From Bacteroidales bacterium (GTDB lineage Bacteria > Bacteroidota > Bacteroidia > Bacteroidales > Muribaculaceae): a stretch of 58,949 nucleotides of DNA. A model generated the notes under the pieces. The model did not search any database and was not told the origin of the DNA. It worked only from the letters and a program-made list of their open reading frames with translations. Position numbers and translations under genes: made by a program. Below are positions 56,201 through 58,949 of the stretch, piece after piece; position 1 is the first letter of the stretch, and every line of letters starts with the position of its first letter. Location: assembly GCA_021205635.1 (NCBI GenBank), contig JAJPXC010000155.1, positions 1-58,949 on the forward strand, read 5' to 3'.

Positions 56201-58903
56201 ATGATCAAGTGTAGAATCGAGCGGTTTACATGCCCCGAATGTGGCACTGAGGGCGAGTATCGAGTGTGGGATACAATCAATGTGGATCTCGACCCTGATT
56301 TGAAGGAAAAGTTACTTTCACAGGAGCTTTTCGACTGGGAGTGTCCTGGTTGCGGACAGCATTTCTCATTGCCCTACAGCATGATCTATCATGACATGCA
56401 TCGGAACTATATGATTTTTTTCTCGCCGTTGCCTGGCGACGAAAAGCGTTACCAGCCATTGGAAGTGTCGGTTGAAAGATTGCTCCTTGACGGCTACAAA
56501 ATCCGTTCGGTATATGGGTTTCTCCATATGCGAGAGAAAATCACTATCTTAGACGAAGGCCTGAACGATGTGGCAATCGAACGCTTAAAATGGGTTCTCA
56601 AAAACATTATCCATCCGGAGTGGCGTGGTGATGCCAAGAAACTTTATTTTATGGGCACATTCCCTAAGGATGAGACTTTCGGAAAGTATGGGTCACTGAA
56701 GATTATATTTGTTGACAACGAGGCCCATGAGTCCTTGATCGGGACATTTGACATGGCACTATATTACGAATTGGCCTATACGGTTAAACTGGATTCCCGT
56801 ATGGATCTACAGGGCAACACTTGTGTTGACCAGGAATGGATTGGAAGACAACTGGATAATGACCTTTTCAACCAGCCATCGGACAACGGTAAAGTAGGTG
56901 TAGATCGGGCCAGTGATGGTAGATACTGGGCCTTAGTTGACCAAAACGGCGACCCAATCACCGAGTATAAATATAGGTGGATAGAACCTGCCGGTGAAGG
57001 TTTTTTCCGAGCTATGCCTACGGGTAATAAATACGTGTTGCTCTGGCCAGATGGCACAGAAGTGACCCGTGAATGGTATAACCATGTTGGTAATGTGGAA
57101 GATGGCTATTTCACCGTCTCCAACACGGTGCCGAAAACCAAGACTGAGCCTACCAAATATCTCAATGGTTTGGCCCAAGTGAACGGTGCGATGCTATTTG
57201 CCCCCGATGGTAGTTGGGACATTTTGCATCCCTTGCGAGAAAAGGACGAGAAGGGTGAGTCCAACGGCCCGATATGGGCATATTATGCCGAGTATAAGAA
57301 GAAGCCATTGATACTAACTAAAATGGGTGGCATTAGCGATCCTCAAAAAGATCATCTTCCCAAAGAGTTGAGTATCAATACTCCTGATTTCTTTGAGAAA
57401 TTCATCAATTGGACGCTGCCAGGACTACAATTCTATTATCGCGACACCAATGCTCCAATTAATGTAGAGAAAGTGTATTCGATTGGGAAGACCCTACGCG
57501 CCGGCTTCTTTGTGGATGTAACGACAAAGCTTTTAAAACCCATCCACCGCACGCGATTTTTGATAGCTTCGGCGCACGCGGCTCATCTATATGAGATGGA
57601 TGGAAAAAATAATGGTGGAGACAAGTGGAACCTATGCACTTTCCATCCTAATAGCTATTTCAAGGTGATGGATATCTACCGAAAAGGAAAAGTAACGCAG
57701 ATCCTATTACTTCACATCCCGGAGGCGGCTGCCCGATTTATGACGAACGATACTATCGAGTTGCCTGGGAGTATGTTCCCAAACGGCAAGTCGCTGGTGG
57801 AAACAGCCCGTGAAAGCCTGGATGTAAAAATGGAAATGGATGTGCATCCCAGGTCATGGAACGAGGTGCTGTGTAACCGCATGAGGCAGCCCATAGGACT
57901 TGACGTCAATTCTGAGCCCTATCCCTTACCTCCGGTAGAGGATGCTTACATTCCCGAAGAATACCGATCGTTGAGCAATCTTGTCCATGAAATGTCGCAG
58001 GATGATGACATAAAGGATTTTATCGAAGAAGAGGATAAATTTCACTGGAAAGGGGTAAAAGGTAGCCACTGTGACGGTTGTATCTTCGCCCAAACCATCC
58101 GAGGGAATGGTGAGGGTTGTATAAAGAAAGATAAAGAAAATTTTCGGAATCTTTATTTTAAGGTAATACCGATATGTGATGAAAAAAAGACGTCAAGGGA
58201 CGATCGATCGCTTCGTGAATATGGGGATTCCTTAGCTCGCATGGAGCGTGATAAAGAAAGCGATGAGTTCGCTCTACAACTTGTCCGTGATTTCATCGCT
58301 ATTGAATTGAATGACGATATAAGTAAAATAAAGGACTATAATTTCCCTTTACAGGCATCAGACACTGATTTTGCACGGAAAGTTGAGGCTAAATTTGGCA
58401 AGAAAAATGACCGATATCCCCGTCCAGTGAAAGCAATGGATGCCTTAAACGCCATTCTTTCTTTGATCTTCAAGGATGCGTGGCCAGAGTTGACTATGAA
58501 AACAATCGAACTCAACCAGTTCGGCGTCGATCAATTGCATCACACTTTCCCTTTGCTTGGGCACCCGACATATTGGTCACTTGAAGAAGGAATATTTCGG
58601 TTTAAAGTCCTGGATCGGCTCTATGCTCCGCAAGAGTTGCAAAAGAAAGTTGCGACATTCTGTCAACTTGAATCCACCTTAGGGAATTTGGTAATATGGC
58701 CGCAGAGCTTAACATATTCTCAGCTTATATCCAAATTGGAACGCCCCTACATATTTTGGGTGGATTATCCCGACCATTTCTTAAAAAGATTAAGACTCGG
58801 ACTACTCGACCCCAACAAGGTGGATGACGAATTTCGTAAAATTCTCACTGGCCGCAAATGCCAGAAGACGGTTGCCGATTTTCACTCCATAAGCGCATTG
58901 TAA
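56201..58903 (+). CDS. CpXC domain / WG-repeat protein, 900 aa
   Basis: The N-terminal CpXC domain (~1-150) has two Cys pairs, C11-x2-C14 (CPECG) and C48-x2-C51 (CPGCG), predicted to bind zinc. Residues ~235-365 contain WG-type repeats (GRYWALVDQNGDPI, NKYVLLWPDGTEV, MLFAPDGSWD). A middle region has no recognised domain. Cys occur again in SHCDGCIFAQTI near residue 625, and the C-terminal ~250 residues are unassigned. The gene follows the coiled-coil protein by 2 bp. It is more AT-rich than core genes, consistent with transfer. No function can be assigned. Confidence 0.7.
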   Translation: MIKCRIERFTCPECGTEGEYRVWDTINVDLDPDLKEKLLSQELFDWECPGCGQHFSLPYSMIYHDMHRNYMIFFSPLPGDEKRYQPLEVSVERLLLDGYKIRSVYGFLHMREKITILDEGLNDVAIERLKWVLKNIIHPEWRGDAKKLYFMGTFPKDETFGKYGSLKIIFVDNEAHESLIGTFDMALYYELAYTVKLDSRMDLQGNTCVDQEWIGRQLDNDLFNQPSDNGKVGVDRASDGRYWALVDQNGDPITEYKYRWIEPAGEGFFRAMPTGNKYVLLWPDGTEVTREWYNHVGNVEDGYFTVSNTVPKTKTEPTKYLNGLAQVNGAMLFAPDGSWDILHPLREKDEKGESNGPIWAYYAEYKKKPLILTKMGGISDPQKDHLPKELSINTPDFFEKFINWTLPGLQFYYRDTNAPINVEKVYSIGKTLRAGFFVDVTTKLLKPIHRTRFLIASAHAAHLYEMDGKNNGGDKWNLCTFHPNSYFKVMDIYRKGKVTQILLLHIPEAAARFMTNDTIELPGSMFPNGKSLVETARESLDVKMEMDVHPRSWNEVLCNRMRQPIGLDVNSEPYPLPPVEDAYIPEEYRSLSNLVHEMSQDDDIKDFIEEEDKFHWKGVKGSHCDGCIFAQTIRGNGEGCIKKDKENFRNLYFKVIPICDEKKTSRDDRSLREYGDSLARMERDKESDEFALQLVRDFIAIELNDDISKIKDYNFPLQASDTDFARKVEAKFGKKNDRYPRPVKAMDALNAILSLIFKDAWPELTMKTIELNQFGVDQLHHTFPLLGHPTYWSLEEGIFRFKVLDRLYAPQELQKKVATFCQLESTLGNLVIWPQSLTYSQLISKLERPYIFWVDYPDHFLKRLRLGLLDPNKVDDEFRKILTGRKCQKTVADFHSISAL

Positions 58904-58915
58904 TGCCCCCGCAAA

Positions 58916-58949
58916 ATGAGACAGGTGGCTAAGGCAAAAAAAATCATTA
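58916..58949 (+). CDS. Possible start of a further gene cut by the window end
   Basis: ATG at 58916 opens a frame reading MRQVAKAKKII to the window edge, 12 bp after the CpXC/WG gene. Basic starts like this occur in IS21-type transposases and other DNA-binding proteins, but 11 residues cannot decide. Confidence 0.25.
   Translation, partial: MRQVAKAKKII

Overview
The window looks like a chromosome segment of a Bacteroidales bacterium, most probably a moderately GC-rich gut lineage such as Muribaculaceae. Four things point there: many copies of the Bacteroidetes promoter (TTTG, about 20 bp, then TAnnTTTG), the absence of clear Shine-Dalgarno sites, a fused lpxC/fabZ gene, and short A-rich intergenic leaders. 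The family assignment is inference from gene content and composition. No rRNA, CRISPR array or complete insertion sequence was seen.

Layout. 1-2634: 3' part of a low-complexity Trp/Gly then Ser/Pro/Arg-rich protein and an OMPP1/FadL-type outer-membrane protein. 2635-3600: a structured small RNA with its own promoter and terminator, then tRNA-Gly(GCC) and tRNA-Leu(GAG). 3700-4800: an orphan coding fragment and a lone HNH endonuclease beside the tRNA. 5067-13463: queD-queE, a DUF3298-type lipoprotein, NAD synthetase, a prolyl oligopeptidase-lipoprotein pair, a PhnP-like hydrolase and a membrane protein. 13460-17859 (minus): rsgA, lpxA, lpxC/fabZ, lpxD. 18077-25262 (plus): a long probable operon pyrB-pyrI-flavin reductase-glyA-plsC-LptF/G permease-ribBA. 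25358-29583: an accessory scar of small membrane proteins, broken phage-like genes, a deleted AlbA_2 regulator, a truncated KilA-N protein, a regulated membrane-protein/winged-helix pair and a truncated integrase with phased repeats. 29611-32322: ppdK. 32592-41432: a two-gene operon encoding a 1071-aa AlbA_2/Schlafen-type protein and an 1833-aa DUF4011/SF1 helicase/Vsr-like/DUF3320 protein. 41452-53149: rlmD, a broken HepT/MntA pair, a DEAD-box helicase, an MBL hydrolase, rsmG, mltG, lepA and a 1317-aa SNF2 helicase. 53283-58949: a small protein and fluC, then a second accessory scar with an N-truncated MuF-type capsid/toxin protein, small genes, phage fragments and a 900-aa CpXC/WG-repeat protein.

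How it fits together. Core genes serve the cell envelope (lpx genes, LptF/G, plsC, mltG, outer-membrane protein), nucleotide and cofactor synthesis (pyrBI, ribBA, nadE, glyA, queDE) and ribosome function (rsgA, rlmD, rsmG, lepA). The strongest candidate for an undescribed system is the two-gene operon at 32592-41432. It joins an AlbA_2 protein to a giant helicase whose nuclease-like domain seems to lack a key acidic residue, behind a promoter that contains a 12-bp inverted repeat. Other notable signals are recurring 7-bp tandem arrays next to start codons, stop codons and promoters, the unassigned small RNA, helically phased GGTGTAAG repeats upstream of the integrase remnant, and two matching 19-bp operators at the winged-helix operon.
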